From assembly GCA_947455805.1 (NCBI GenBank), contig CANGSN010000251.1:1-5318 (forward strand): a stretch of 5,318 nucleotides of DNA, written 5' to 3'. The stretch is from Planctomycetota bacterium. Its GTDB lineage: Bacteria; Planctomycetota; UBA1135; UBA2386. The notes under the pieces were generated by a model, which was not told where the DNA came from, searched no databases, and saw only the letters and a list, made by a program, of their open reading frames with translations. Shown in pieces: positions 5,161 through 5,318 of the stretch (within the stretch, counting starts at the first letter, position 1; the number at the start of each line of letters is the position of its first letter). Both the position numbers and the translations under genes were made by a program.

Positions 5161-5318
5161 CTAAGCGGTGCCACGGCCGGCAGCGAGCGCCCGCCGCAGC
5201 CGTTCCGCCACCGCGTCGAACGCCGCCGGATCCGCCGCTGCCGAGCGCGCGGCGAGGCAGAGCTGCAGCGCGGTGCGGCCGAACCGGTCGGCGCCGCGTG
5301 GATCGACGCCGTGCGCCA
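5161..5318 (-). CDS. Ankyrin-repeat protein, C-terminal end only
   Basis: The last 51 residues before a TAG stop at 5163-5161; the rest lies beyond the right edge. The visible start (AHGVDPRGADRFGRTALQL) matches the ankyrin consensus: the end of one repeat's loop (hGvDp...AD) followed by the next repeat's G-R-T-A-L-x-L helix. A short Ala/Arg-rich helical tail follows (about residues 22-51). Ankyrin repeats bind partner proteins; nothing here shows which. High GC and third-position G/C fit the neighbouring genes. The reading rests on one repeat, so the domain call is reasonable but not certain. The gene ends 51 bases before the ATPase start. Confidence 0.68.
   Translation of the reverse strand, partial: AHGVDPRGADRFGRTALQLCLAARSAAADPAAFDAVAERLRRALAAGRGTA

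Overview
High-GC bacterial accessory DNA. Every gene I can support lies on the minus strand, so the window reads right to left. The organism is not certain. The secreted beta-helix protein with its Ala/Val/Gly-rich C-terminal module, next to an Rpn nuclease, a DUF2293 protein, AAA/DUF4143 ATPases and an ankyrin protein, best suits a Planctomycetota genome. Myxococcota is the main alternative. This is judged from protein style, not from a search.

Layout in transcription order: (1) the C-terminal end of an ankyrin-repeat protein (5161-5318, cut by the window edge); (2) a complete 437-aa AAA ATPase with a DUF4143-type C-terminus (3796-5109), preceded by a compact cluster of direct and inverted repeats; (3) a 234-aa DUF2293-family protein of unknown function (3046-3750); (4) a 359-aa Rpn-family PD-(D/E)XK nuclease / putative transposase (1859-2938), with a tetrapeptide repeat coded by 12-bp DNA repeats; (5) a 427-aa secreted parallel beta-helix protein (447-1730); (6) the N-terminal 125 residues of a second AAA/DUF4143-type ATPase (1-377), whose start codon lies at the edge of a perfect 16-bp inverted repeat.

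The most interesting element is the Rpn gene. Rpn proteins of enterobacteria have been described as gene-within-gene toxin-antitoxin systems active against phage: the full-length nuclease (RpnL) is inhibited by a separately translated C-terminal fragment (RpnS), whose helix carries four-residue repeats that vary in number. This gene has both expected hallmarks. There is an in-frame internal ATG at 2179 preceded by GAGGAG at 9-nt spacing, far better than anything before the full-length start, and there are near-identical GVQQ repeats in the C-terminal segment. If real, this would be an RpnL/RpnS pair outside the enterobacteria.

The two ATPases belong to different subfamilies, but each begins directly at a palindromic, relatively AT-rich element, which suggests self-linked control or recent acquisition. 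Nothing in the sequence proves that the ATPase, DUF2293 and Rpn genes work together. They are co-oriented with gaps of 45 and 107 bp, so co-transcription is possible. No tRNA, rRNA, CRISPR array or insertion-sequence ends were seen, and no stretch over 300 bases lacks a gene.
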